This document shows, in pieces, positions 23,701 through 35,423 of a DNA stretch of 64,000 bases. How positions within the stretch are numbered: the stretch's first letter is position 1; every line of letters begins with the position of its first letter. The position numbers were made by a program, and so were the translations under genes. The notes below the pieces were generated by a model, which saw only the letters and a program-made list of their open reading frames with translations, did no database searches and had not been told where the DNA came from. The stretch is from Gorsachius magnificus (Eukaryota > Chordata > Aves > Pelecaniformes > Ardeidae): positions 85,125,684-85,189,683 of the forward strand of contig CM067082.1 in the NCBI GenBank assembly GCA_034008185.1, read 5' to 3'.

Positions 23701-24610
23701 TCTCCTGTAAGGCACAAATGAGTATCATGCCAACCCCATTTCAGGTCTGGTATCACTCAACTGTGTCAGGATATTTCAGGAGGAGCTCTCCTCCCAGCTG
23801 CAATCAGCCTGTAGCTTACCCATGGGAGGAGTGCTTGGACTGCAGACAGGGAGCCAGCTCAGGGTCGATGCAGGGCATTCACTCGTGCCCCACGAATGCA
23901 GTTGCAGGAGCTGGGGACCACCCGGGCAAGATGCATGTGCTTCCCGGGGCCAGGCGTGCTCACAGCAGGCAGCTGGGCAGGGCAAGGGCGAGGGCGAGCT
24001 CAGCTCCTCCAGGCACAGGAGACCCCAAGCAGGGGCTTCCTGACCGCTGTGTGGGACGCAGCGATGCCTGCCATCCTGCTCTGGATCCAAGCTGGCTCCC
24101 AGGGAGCATCAGCGGCAGAGGAGGGAGCATGCGCTGTTCCTCTGTTCATCCCATAGTGTCTGTATTTGATGAGTTTTACGTTGCACAAGACAAACAACAT
24201 CTTACAAAACAGATGGCTGACTGCGTAAGAAACCTTTAACATAGCACGCTGCCTGCCGTTCTCGAAGTAATAGAAACAAAGAAATGTTAAATCACACTTG
24301 TGGAAACTGCAGATGCCATCTATCCTGCTTCCAGAGGAAAGCAGCATCATCTTTGCTGCTGCCACGCAGCAGCTCCCAGCCAACACTGATTTTTGATGAC
24401 AGTTCCTGTATGTGAATAATGGCATTGCGAAAAAAAACCAGGAGGGCGGCCCTGGAAACCTAAACAGCAGTGACAAAGAGCCTAAGTAACCGGTAGATAC
24501 AGAACACACTGATTTCAGGATAAAGACGACTTAATTTAAATAGGATTGCAACAACAGTGATGAAAAAAGCTTTGCCATGAGATAGGCACTCGTATATGTT
24601 AACTATCTAT

Positions 24611-24636
24611 AAAAAAAAAAAAAAAAAAAAAAAAAA
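24611..24636. repeat. Poly-A tract (A26)
   Basis: A pure A homopolymer on the plus strand with no recognised retroposed body beside it. Confidence 0.95.
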
Positions 24637-25749
24637 GATCTTCCAACTCTGGTCTATAACTTCCTCCCCCTCCATTAACAGACTCTCCAAACCCATGTCA
24701 CTATTTGCTTTTTTTTTGCACAAAATTAGGATTGCGTAGAAAGTTATCGGATTCTTCCTTGTTCCAAATAGGTGGCTTACTCTAAATGAAATGCAGAAGC
24801 AATCACAGGAATATTTTGCAAATGGAACACCTCTGCTGTTCACAACAGCTGGCCCCTTTGCTCTTGGCAGGATCTAAATCACAACTGGCATCTTTTTGAC
24901 AGGAATGAATGAGAACAGCTGCAACAAAAACCGGTGTGAGAGGTATCAGAGGAGCTCATTTTCTTTGATGCTTCAGATGAAAGGGTTCTGCATTTGTATT
25001 TGTTAGCAAATTTCTAACAATATTGTAGCCACTTAAAATAAGAACAGAGAAGACCTTCAATAGCCACAAATCTGCATTGCCATCTCTTAATTAACCAAGT
25101 GGCAAATAATATTCCAGCAGCAGCTATTTCTAAATCTCAGTCTGTAACCACCAGACAGGTGATGGCCCTCAAAAAGGCAAGAACAAAGAAATAGCAGCCT
25201 AACACCTTGTTTCAGGTTTATTAAGCGTTTCCCAGCTCTCTGAGGCAGCAGGGTAGCAAGGGGCAGCCCCTCTCTCCACGAGCACTGATCCCACGTGAGA
25301 TGCTGCTGCAAGCGGGAGTTTTTCACTATTACTGTCATGCTGTTGGATGAGCGAATAAATGCACCAAGCCCTGGATCTGAGGATATTCCCAGCAGAATTG
25401 CATACTGCTAGCAAGAATTTGACACGGGAGCCCTGGAGCTGTTTGCAGCCTAGCTTACCAAGCAGAAAAGACAAGCACAGAGGAAACCTTTAAATGCATG
25501 GCCAAGAAACGTATTCAGTGCTCCCCAGGTCTTAATAAAGCGCCACCTGCCCTGCACGCCCTCCCTTGGACTGATGAAGGACGGCTTGTCTGAAGCACCA
25601 CACACCAGAGGCACAACCCCTGGAAAGCACCTTGCTCCTTCAGCTTGTGCAAACTTAATAACAAGCCCTCCAAATGCTTACGCACACAGAGTCTAAGCAA
25701 ACATTTGGGTGGGTGGTTATTAAACTCACATGAATACAGCTGTAAACCC

Positions 25750-25820
25750 ATACACACACATGTGTATAAACATAACATATGTACGGATATATGTGTGTGT
25801 GTTTATGTATATATAATTGT
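25750..25820. repeat. CA/TG/TA-rich low-complexity patch
   Basis: Short ACACACATGTGT, TATGTGTGTGTGTTTATG and TATATATA runs follow each other. The segment is largely alternating purine-pyrimidine. Confidence 0.8.
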
Positions 25821-28800
25821 AAAGGCAAAAGCCCCTAGCCCTTCCCTGATCCCCTCTGATGTCAAAAGCAATCAGCAGAAATTTGGGTGATGCCCTGAAG
25901 AACCCCGTGCCATTTCAGGGGACCTGAATTGCTCAGGTGGCATCACCAGTGTCGGGGAGGGCCCACAATACCACAGCACTGGCTGACAGCACGAACCAAG
26001 GGCCGGCAGATATGCGGGTGACTTAATCAAAACCAATTAGTAAGCATGCTTGTGAAAGGTTGTCACACATTTGGCCCCTGGGGCCTCCTTGTTTTTAAAG
26101 ATTTACGCCACTGGACACTCTGGAAAGGTGTTTCATGAACACTGTGAAAGTGGAGCTTGGGAGATTCAGAGTCCATAAGCCATTATATTTTGGGTGCGTC
26201 CACTGGAGAAGGAAGTGCTGCTCAAACTAAAGGGGTGACTTTCGCACTGATCATCCTCTGTCTCTGGGATTCAGCGTCAAAGCTGATGTGGGTCTGGGGA
26301 AGACAAAGGCAGGCAGGCAGAATGGGAATGCCCACGCGAGGAGCAAGGACCACACCGACCAGTGCACGCAACTGCTGCACCAGCATCAGCACGAGTAGGA
26401 TGGCCCCTGGTGGAGTCTCCCCTAATATTAAATCTATGATGATACAAAAAGAAAAATGAGGCTGTGGTAGTATATGGGTGGTAAGAAAACTCCTTTTGAT
26501 ACAAAAGCAGCCAAGGGACCATTAGAAGAAGTACGGGTATTGTTTCACCTCTTCCATTTCCCAGTGAGCTTTTATATTCCAAGTAACATTCCCATAAAGG
26601 AGGAAAAAAAAAAATATATTCTAGGGGAAAAAGGAAAGACCAGTGAATATTTCCTTTCAGTCAAGTGATTTTAAAGTGAAAAATATATGACATCCAACCT
26701 TGGGAAAAAAAACGTGCTTCCTGAATCTATTGAAGTTATCGTGATTTCCATATAAATTGCTGTGCTAAGGATGTCAATGCAACACCCAACCAGACCACCC
26801 AAAAACATCCACTGGGATTTGAAGTTTTCCCAGGATCATCCCAGAAAAATGGATGAGTCTGTTCAAGAGCATCTCATCGCTGAGAAGAATATGTAGCTTT
26901 ACAAGGGTAAAATACTAATATATCCTGATAAAACTGTGGTAAGAGCTAAATACTGCTGCTGAATGGATGGAAAACCTCCTACTGCTTTGCAATAACTTTG
27001 AAAAAGAGAAAGCTCATGTTTCTTAATATCCTCCTTCCGTGGAGGCTGGCAAGTAGGCTGGGAATACACCGATCTTGCCGAGCAGAAGCCATCCTCCCGT
27101 GGAGGATGCTCGCTTTTCTCCAGTGAAGGACCTCTTTCAAGAAAACTCCTGCCACTTACAGAAGAGTTCAAGGATGGCAACACTCACTGATTTGTTCCAA
27201 ATAAAACCAGAATGAATTGCTGAGCTAATTAGCAACACAGCATTAAAAGGAAACCGAGCTCCTTGGACGGAATCCAGCTGCAGTTCATACAAGGGGATTT
27301 CACTTGTTCCGATTACAACATTAGTAAACTTTGCACACATCACAACTACAGCTAAAATTGTGAAGACATATACATGCCCCTGGGAGATGAACGACTCATA
27401 ACCTTTTCTTACCAATTCCTAAGTATTTTTCTGCACGATTCTCTAAAGTTTCACATGGTAGTTCCTATTGAGCCGTGCTCCACTGTACCTGTGATGGTGC
27501 AAAGTCAAAGACAAAACCTGTGGGCAGAGGCAATGCTGCCTAGGACGCCAGCTGGCAGAGCCTGGGGTAGACCTCACCTTGCCTAGGTACGGCCAAGCTG
27601 CGCTCTTAAGGTCAGGGGATTTTTGGGAGGTTGTCTCTCCAGTAAGTTCTAGTACTTACTTTGAAGACAAATGCACACAGAAAACAGTTTCTCCATTAAG
27701 AAAATAATCTTTTTGTTTGTGCAACAATACTTAAATTGCTTATTAGTACAGAAATGACAACATGACTTTTACGTGCTTCTTTCTATGCATGCAATACCAG
27801 ATGAGCAAGGCACGTGGCATTAGATTTCCCCTGCTCAGGAAACAGCTTCAGGTATGTCAGAAAAACCTCCCATATTCACCTCCCTTTTGTAGCAAAAGAG
27901 AAAAATGCCTAGGGGGTGGGAGAGCGAGGAAGTGTGGCAGAAAGGAGATGGTGGCTGTGGAGGGGGACACACATACCAAATCATAGACTGACTGTCCCCA
28001 GCTCATCATATCAGATTTCCTTCCCACACTGAGCTCTGCACAAATCGCTCCATTGCTCAATGCAACAGAAATAATTCAGTTACTGTTTCCGAATTTTCCT
28101 TTGGGTCTTCTTGCAGAGCCAGTAAGGAGATAAGAAAGAAAGGGCTGAACTGGAAAGGTACAAGAGCTGAGCTCAGTTTTCAGCTCAAACACTGATTTGC
28201 TTTGTAACCGTATTCCACTACCTAAAGGACCATCCACGAGAAAAATTTTGGGTGATGGGAAAAAAAAAGCTCTGTGGCTGATCCTGCCTTTCCTGGTGTG
28301 ACAAGGGGTCCTCAGCACCCCCACCCAGGGCTCGGACACCAGCACGTCCCCAGGGCAAGTCCCTGTACCTGCTGGCACGCAGCAAACCGGAGAGCACCAC
28401 AGGTACACATCCCCGCCAGCACGAGGACCACAGAAACGCATTGGGGACTTGACCACCTCCCAGCCACGCACCCAACAGAGGAGGGCACGTGCTCCTTGAC
28501 TTCAGAGCAGCACCAGGCACGCACAGTGGGCACGGGGCTCAGGGGGAAAGCGTCCCTGGGGAAGGAGGTCAAAGCCCTTCCCCAGACCATTCACCCCACG
28601 AACATACAAGCTGTTGCCTCAAGAGTGTGCAGGAACAAGGAGGAACTGATGTCTGGCGTCAGATGTATCTTTCAAGCTGCACAGTCCAATTAGGAAAACC
28701 ACCTTGTACCTAACATCCAGATTTTAGCAAGTTACCAATTAAAGAGTTATATCCAAAAGGCATTCTGGTTTACATGGGAACTAAGAATAACTACATCTGT

Positions 28801-31800
28801 TAGATCTGTTCTTATTGAAAAAAGTCAGGCATAATTTGAGAAAAAAAAAATTAATGTCCACTTACATTTATATGTGTTTACAGAAGCAGAGAAAACTGCT
28901 CCTCTGTCTTGCTGAGTGATGTTTCTAATCAAAATTTTAAGAAAAAAAACTTAAAGACATCTGGAAGTGCTGTAAACTCTTCAGCTCCGAAAGACAGGCA
29001 GAGAGAGCTGCCAAAGGACAGTCATATTTATTATACTGAACTCTGGTGTTTGCTCAATGAAGGATAAAGCTCAGAGGGCTATATAATTGGGGATCTGGAA
29101 TTCCCAGCCAAGGGCAAAAATAAATAAGTAAAAGAGGAAGAGTAACATGAGAGAGTGATAAAAATAAAGAGCAAAACTGTTCAGAACTATAGGTCCTAAA
29201 ACCAAACTAAAATAAATTATAAGTTACAAAACAAAAAGCTTCCATCGTGTATCTAAGAGGAATAGGTGTATTATGCCATTTAGGAACTAGAGTAAGAAAA
29301 ACAGCCTTATTATTTTTCTTTTTAGTTTTCTCAATTCAAAGTGCAGTCGTAAAAGGAAAAGATCTTTGCTTCAGGTTTGACTGAGGGATTGGAGGAACTG
29401 AGATTTGAGGATCGCAGATTTGAGCTAAAGAAACTATGTCTCTGGGTCCCACCTGGAGAGCCTGCCCCAGGGGCGACCATGGCTGCGCTGAGCTCTGCCC
29501 ACGCTCCCCACCACGGAGCGGCCGGACCCCAGGAGAAAACCCCTGCATGAGGCTGTTGGGAGCCAGATGGCCAGCAAGCCTCTCTACCCACCCCTAGCCC
29601 ATTTGCACGACTCTTCCAGTCATAGGAAAGGCTTAATCGCTGTTTTCTCATCTAAAAAAAAGGGTAGGGCTGGGAATTCAGGCTGGAGCAACCAGGTGCT
29701 GGGGCTGCTCTGGGTGGGTCCGGAGCGATGGGGGGACGTGCTCACTGCGGGTGAGAAAGCAGCTCACACCGGCAAGTGCCCTCCTGCAGCACTGCCCGCC
29801 CCACCACAAAACACCAGCCTCGCCCCGGGCCAAGTTTATGCTCAGGTTTTTAAGAACAGGAGCTTCTGTTATTGTCTGTTTCCTTACTTTAACAGATCTT
29901 CCTATATAACAAATAGAAATTCCACAAAATCACCCCATAAACAGCAATTCACTTAAGCCATTCCTTCAGCCACTTCCTCACATTTATAATTTAGCCAGAT
30001 GTTTCACACAAAAGGAGGAATGCCATTCCTACCAAGAGTAAGAATAGGCAGAAGTAAACAAAAACCCCCACAACTTTTCTAAATAAACCCGCTTCCTTTC
30101 CAGCTCTCACCCAAAAGAGAGGAAACACCGGGCGCTCACAAACGCCGGGAGACCCAATACCCTGACCCACTCGCAGGTCAGCGAGGTGCTGCGCATCTGC
30201 TAACGCTAGACATGAAAAAAAACCCCAGCGCCTACAATCACCATTTCAGTGGAAAAACCTCCATTCAGGGTAAGCCAAGGCCACAGACTGGTATGTGCTG
30301 TGTTCATCTATCACACACAAAATCACCCTCATGACGACTCCTTTCTGTGTCCATGCACCAAAAAATGCAGAGTTAATTTTTTTAGCATGTAAAACCCGAC
30401 ACTGTTATTTTTATCTTTTAATTGTCATAACGATTTTTTGTGTTGCTTGGGATATCTCTGTTTACAGACATGCCTGAATGGGTCAGAATTGCCTGTGAAA
30501 GAAACGTGGGACTCTGCAAGTCTTCATTTTAACCCAGGAAAAGATGCCCATCAGTTGGGGTATATAGGTAGTATCCGTGAGTGAAGAACCAGCACCACAG
30601 GCTTCTCTTGTCTTGAGATGTCTCCTGGTTTAATCTGAGTTGCTGTTAAGTGCCCTGCTACCAGCAAGAGATTTTTTCAGTTGTTATTTGCATAAATAAC
30701 CTTAGGAAATGGATGTCATTCTGGGTTATACATTCAGCTTACTTAGAAATGTGAGGGAATGACTGAAGAAAAATGGTCTTCCCTTGCAGAGGTTGAAGGT
30801 CTGCTTGCAGGTCCTCAGGAAACAGCTCTGCCCCAGTTGCATTTTCCAGCATTCGCTGCCTGAGGGTACGTTGCCAGCAAATACAGAGAATGGGTGCTCT
30901 GACAGCAGACAACCAACCTCCAACAGTTTCATTACCCGTAACGGGTTTCCCTCGCCCCAAAATCCAGACAACACACACCTGCAGCTTCACCTACCTGGAG
31001 TTAAACCATGGGTATAAGCTTCACCCGGAGGTGTTTTTTCTTTTAACCTGGCCAGAAGCTGTTGCTCAGAGCACTTTGCATCTGACACTGTAACGCTATA
31101 AATAACATGCCCACATCACATCTGTGTACTCACATGCATTTGATTAAAACAAACTCATCTAAAAGACAGGCCACCTTTGAAGTGGAAACAAATGGATAGA
31201 GGAAGGCTGAGGATTTAAAAGGCTGAGAATTGCTGGGCTAGTCACTGTCAGGTGGCCATCTCCATTGCTGTGCTGGTGTCACCAGCAATGTTTCTGCATA
31301 ATCACATAAACAAAAAAATCAAAGCAAAAGAAAATTACAAGGGTTTTTTTGGGTGGGGTGGTGGAGTTGAGGGAGGGATTGAGAACAACACAGAAATTTA
31401 GTAATAATCATCATCATCCCAACACCTAGGTATAAGCCTAACCACATTAATACATTCACTTATAGCTGACAGAAAGTGGTATGGAAGCTCCTAAAAGGAC
31501 AAGACAAACATGGGTAGCACAGGTAGCACACTGGAACCAGGCAAACCAGCAGCCCCTGCCTCGCTCAGCCCTGTGCAGTGTGGGGCAGGCAGCACGGTTC
31601 ACTAGCAGGCTGGCCAGGACACTGGCTTTGGCACTTGTGGCCTTCCTCCCTTTCTGGGAACTCAATTTGTAGCCCATTTCTAAACTCCAGATAGGAGAAA
31701 TTGGAAACGCTGATATAAACATAGTCTTTGGGTTTATAGGCAGCAGAGCTTGGGTTTTAATATGGACCCGGCTGACTGGCAAAGCATCATCTAGGAACAG

Positions 31801-31996
31801 CAAAGAAGATCAAGACCTGAAGTGTGGTAGCACCTTCACTTCCAAATCTTTCTTCAAAACAGGAAAACTCCCCAGTGCAGTTCACCGCACGGAGCAGAGC
31901 AGGGAGCAAAAAATATCCAAGTTCTGTGCGAAGAAAAAAAAATAAAATAGGTAGGCATGCAAGGCTTGCACGGATTTATTACTGGCTCATCAGTAG

Positions 31997-32001
31997 CTAA
32001 C
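31997..32001. repeat. Target-site duplication CTAAC, left copy
   Basis: Identical to 32580-32584 and directly next to the TG end of the 578-bp solo LTR. It marks the integration site. Confidence 0.9.
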
Positions 32002-32579
32002 TGTCCTGGTTTCAGCTGGGATAGAGTTAATTTTCTTCACAGAAGCTAGCATAGTGCTGTGCTTTGGATTTAGTACTAGAAGAATGCTGATAACACGCTG
32101 ATGTTTTTAGTTGTTGCCAAGCAGTGCTCAGACTGCTCAAGGACTTTTTGAGCTTCTCCTGCTCGGCCAGGGGCATAACAAGCTGGGAGTACAGCACAGC
32201 TAGGACCCAAACTGTCCAAAGAGCTATTCCATACCATATAACGTCATGCTCGGGGGGGGGGGGGGTTGGTGGGTCGGTCGGTCGCGGGGGGAGTGATCGC
32301 TGCTCGGGTACTGATCGCTGCTCGGGACGGGCTGGGCATCGGTCGGCAGATGGTGAGCAATTGCATTGTGCATCATTCGTTTTGTATATTCTGTATATTT
32401 TGTTGTCATTCTCATTATTACTATTATTATTATTTTCTCTTATTAAACTGTCTTTATCTCAGCCCTCGGCTCTAACCTTTTTCTCCTTCCCGATTCTCTC
32501 CCCCATCCCACTGAGGGAGGGGGGGGAGTGAGCGAGCGGCTGCGTGGTGCTTAGTTGCCAGCTGGGTTAAACCACGACA
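32002..32579 (+). mobile_element. Solo LTR of an endogenous retrovirus (ERVL-like), 578 bp, intact ends
   Basis: The element starts TGTCCTGGTTTCAGC and ends AAACCACGACA, giving the standard TG...CA ends with TGTC/GACA inverted tips. A perfect 5-bp target duplication, CTAAC, flanks it (31997-32001 and 32580-32584). No retroviral internal sequence follows, so it is a solo LTR left by recombination. An ATTAAA polyadenylation signal at 32442-32447 sets the plus orientation, antisense to SLC22A23. It carries ACGTCA at about 32241 and a G14 run at 32252-32265 where the promoter region would lie. No TATA box is evident. Five-base duplications fit the ERVL (ERV3) class. The family is common in bird genomes, from memory. 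Confidence 0.94.
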
Positions 32580-32584
32580 CTAAC
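32580..32584. repeat. Target-site duplication CTAAC, right copy
   Basis: Identical to 31997-32001 and directly after the CA end of the LTR. Confidence 0.9.
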
Positions 32585-33907
32585 ATATAAAACAAACTAC
32601 AAAAGCAACAGCTATAAAATATTTTTCATTTTAACAGTCATTGCACACTCTTCCTACCTAGAAGATACAAAGATTCAAAGCTGATTTTTCAATTTGAACA
32701 AGTGCCTGCACAGGCATAACAAAAAGGAAAAAAAATTAAGGAGGGAAAAAAATAGAAAGAAAACCACACCTACTTTTTGGTATTCTCTCCCTTACCTAGA
32801 CATGAATAACATAACAGGGTCCCTGAATTCAAGTACAGGTCCTAAACACATAAACTCTAAGCTTTGTTTTTTGGGAAACCAAATTTAAGTCATTTGAAGA
32901 TGCGTGTAAAAAGTGTAACAGTGTTTGGAATTGACAATAAGGACATCCTGGTGCCTAAATATTGCATATCTACACGAAACTATTTATATCACATTCAGAG
33001 CTCTAGGCCTAACTATTAATTTTCATTAATTAATCACACCAGATTCAATTGCCTATTAAAAGGACCTTCCCTTTTTCTCTGTAGTCAATTATTCATTAAC
33101 CTCCTAGAAACATTCATAGAAGGCACGATTTATTTCAGGAAAGAACAGGAAATTGTCATTATAAAGACATCTGAATTTAGTATTTCTTTATGACAGAAGC
33201 AGAACAGTAGGCAACAGAGCACTTAACCGGCCAACATCAGAAGAAGCTTCAGAAGAATTGTTTTGGACATTATTGTTGATATTGAAAGAGCCATGTGATC
33301 ACAGCATCAACGTTTTCAGCTAACAAACGTATTCCCAGCAGAAAGAGAGCCTAACGTTAAAACCACTCCTGCAGGGGGTGAAACAAGCCACCCTAGACCC
33401 CGTGCTTCAGCTACACTTCCACTTAGCGACTGACCACGCTACTTCCACTTCAGCAAAACCTGCTGAATCTTAAAGTAGCCAGATAGACAGCTTTACTATT
33501 GGAAGCATCGTCACAAGTAACAGACAAGGCTTAATTAAAACAAGAATATAATGTAGAGACAACCACCTTAAGAACCTGCTTCTCTTGATTATACCTTGCA
33601 CCAACAGGTATTTCACACCAAACAGCAGAAGGTCTCTCTGTTCCAGCCTCTTCCTTCCATGGTTTCACACATAAACCACTAAATGACTGCTCTATATATG
33701 CTGCTGTATATGCAGTCAGTTAATACTTATCCATATTTACACTGCCTAGCTCTTATCACCACGGGATCCTAATACAAAAAAGTACGTGTCTCTCAAAATA
33801 CGCAGCAGTCACTTCACGTTTGCTCACGGGTTGTCAGCTCCTGGGACAAGATAGAGCAGCTTTGTAGCAATCCATGGCAATACTTTACTCCAGCTCAAGA
33901 AAGCAGC

Positions 33908-33941
<34 letters not shown>

Positions 33942-34793
33942 GTAAAAAAATCCATGCTTAGAAATAAGATGGGGAATTTACCTAGGTAGGATGCGATTTG
34001 TAATGCTCTTTCACCATGAAGTGACATGAGTTTCTCTTGTCACGTCTTTCCAGAAAGGTGGTGGGCTGGGGGGAAAAATACTTCATCCTTATCCTCCTCC
34101 TGACCTTCCTGTTTAAAGCAGAGCAACTGCAACTGGCCCATGGATTTTTGGAAGTGATTTGTAATGCTTCAGCAAAAGGGGAAACCATGCTTGCTTCAGC
34201 ACCCTGTAAGTATCATGACACAGCTGGCATCCATTGCAGTCACCCTCCAGCAACCAGCCTAATTAAAAATACCCAGTTTCTGGAAGATTTACAACAGCTG
34301 AAGCAAGTTTTCTAAAGTTTGGTTGGTTAAAAGTTGATAGCAACGAGGCATATTTGAGACATGGTTTCATTCCGAATTTGACAGAACTAAAATACCATAT
34401 TGATTAAAAGCATGGCTGAAAACAGCCAACTGCAAAATTCTCCAGGGTGTGATTAACACCTTGCACTCACCAGTGCTATTCGCTGCTGGGACACCCACAC
34501 TATTTGATCCCCTTTTCTGGAAAGTGGAGTTAATTTCTCCCCCTTACATGAACTCCTCCCCTCATCCAAATTTTTTTGCAGGGAGAAAAGCAACGCATTG
34601 TCACATGGAAGAGGTGGTTTGGTTTTTTATTTGTGTGGTTTCTCTTGTTTTAAATAAAACACGCACAAAACTGCTATGTACTTTAAGCAATGAAAAGGAA
34701 GAGCAGAAGCTGTTGATACCTCAAGGGTCAAAAGACCCCCAGATGTGCATAAGGCTTACGTGCATAAGATTTAGGCCTTATTGTCTAGCTTGC
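32585..34793 (-). other. SLC22A23: SLC22A23 intron between two LTR insertions
   Basis: Unique sequence. 33000-33070 is rich in ATTAAT/TAATTA-type homeodomain-like sites. An A27 tract lies at about 33913-33939. No exon was recognised. Confidence 0.6.
33913..33939. repeat. Poly-A tract (about A27)
   Basis: A homopolymer run with no recognised retroposed sequence beside it. Confidence 0.9.
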
Positions 34794-35423
34794 TGATGTT
34801 TTGCTAAAGTCAGTAGTGCCTAGTTTGGATGTTTTGCTAAAGTCAGTGGTGTAGTTACATAGTAAATTTAGAACCCTATTCAAGGACGGGAAGAATCAGG
34901 AGGGGATGAAGCAAAAAGATAATAACGGTTTGTCAAGGTTGCTAGACTAGAAGGAATGAGAACTAATTGACGCAGGAAGATTTGTGGCTCCTTATGAAGG
35001 ACAGTTTTTGATAAGAACCAGGAGTTTACCTTAAGAACTGGTTTACACAGACCCTGCAGTTTGGGCAAGAGCCAAGGAGCAACTGAGTCTGCGCAAGAAC
35101 AAGGGGTTACTAGCGGTGACGAAGAGGAGGACGACCACCACAAGGAGGCACTGAGCAAGTGCAGTGGGGAGGGACTTATGGAAATGACCTCCTGAAGCTA
35201 ATTTTAATACAAAGCGGGGACAGGTTATGCATATGTATAGGCATATTGGGAAACTTCATGCATATGTAACACTTTGCTACATATAAATGGGACAAGTTGC
35301 CGCTTGAAGTTATGCACGTTAGGTGGAGTGATCCCCCGTGCATCCGGCGCCATGAATAAAGAATGCCTGCCTTTTAACACTACATTGGTGTTACGAGGTT
35401 CGTTCTTCCCGATTTCGGTGACA
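34794..35423 (+). mobile_element. Probable solo LTR of a different endogenous retrovirus (ERV1-like), boundaries approximate
   Basis: The right half has LTR organisation on the plus strand. There is a TATA-type box (TATAAAT, 35282-35288), then a short R-like region, AATAAA at 35355-35360, and a U5-like stretch (CACTACATTGGTGTTACGAG) ending GGTGACA at 35423. The left edge is uncertain; the TG at 34794 opens a 33-bp direct repeat (GATGTTTTGCTAAAGTCAGT at 34795 and 34828). I found no convincing target duplication, so the left end may be truncated or mutated. It shares no blocks with the two 578-bp LTRs. It is antisense to SLC22A23. The class assignment is an inference from the layout. Confidence 0.72.

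Larger units (their letters stand above)
17859..32001 (-). other. SLC22A23: SLC22A23 intron, repeat-poor 14-kb segment
   Basis: No mobile element or exon was recognised. Contents worth listing are a 20-bp tandem duplication (20668-20707), an A26 tract (24611-24636), and a CA/TG/TA-rich patch at 25750-25820. GC-richer patches occur near 20570-20850, 23270-24130 and 28290-28590. Several open frames of 90-175 codons fall on these patches and show no domains. Confidence 0.6.

Noticed and set aside
24240..24300. Minus-strand FLCFYYFENG, considered as the SLC22 motif before TM4
   Set aside because: The resemblance is limited to a few aromatic residues; the flanking residues and splice sites do not fit.
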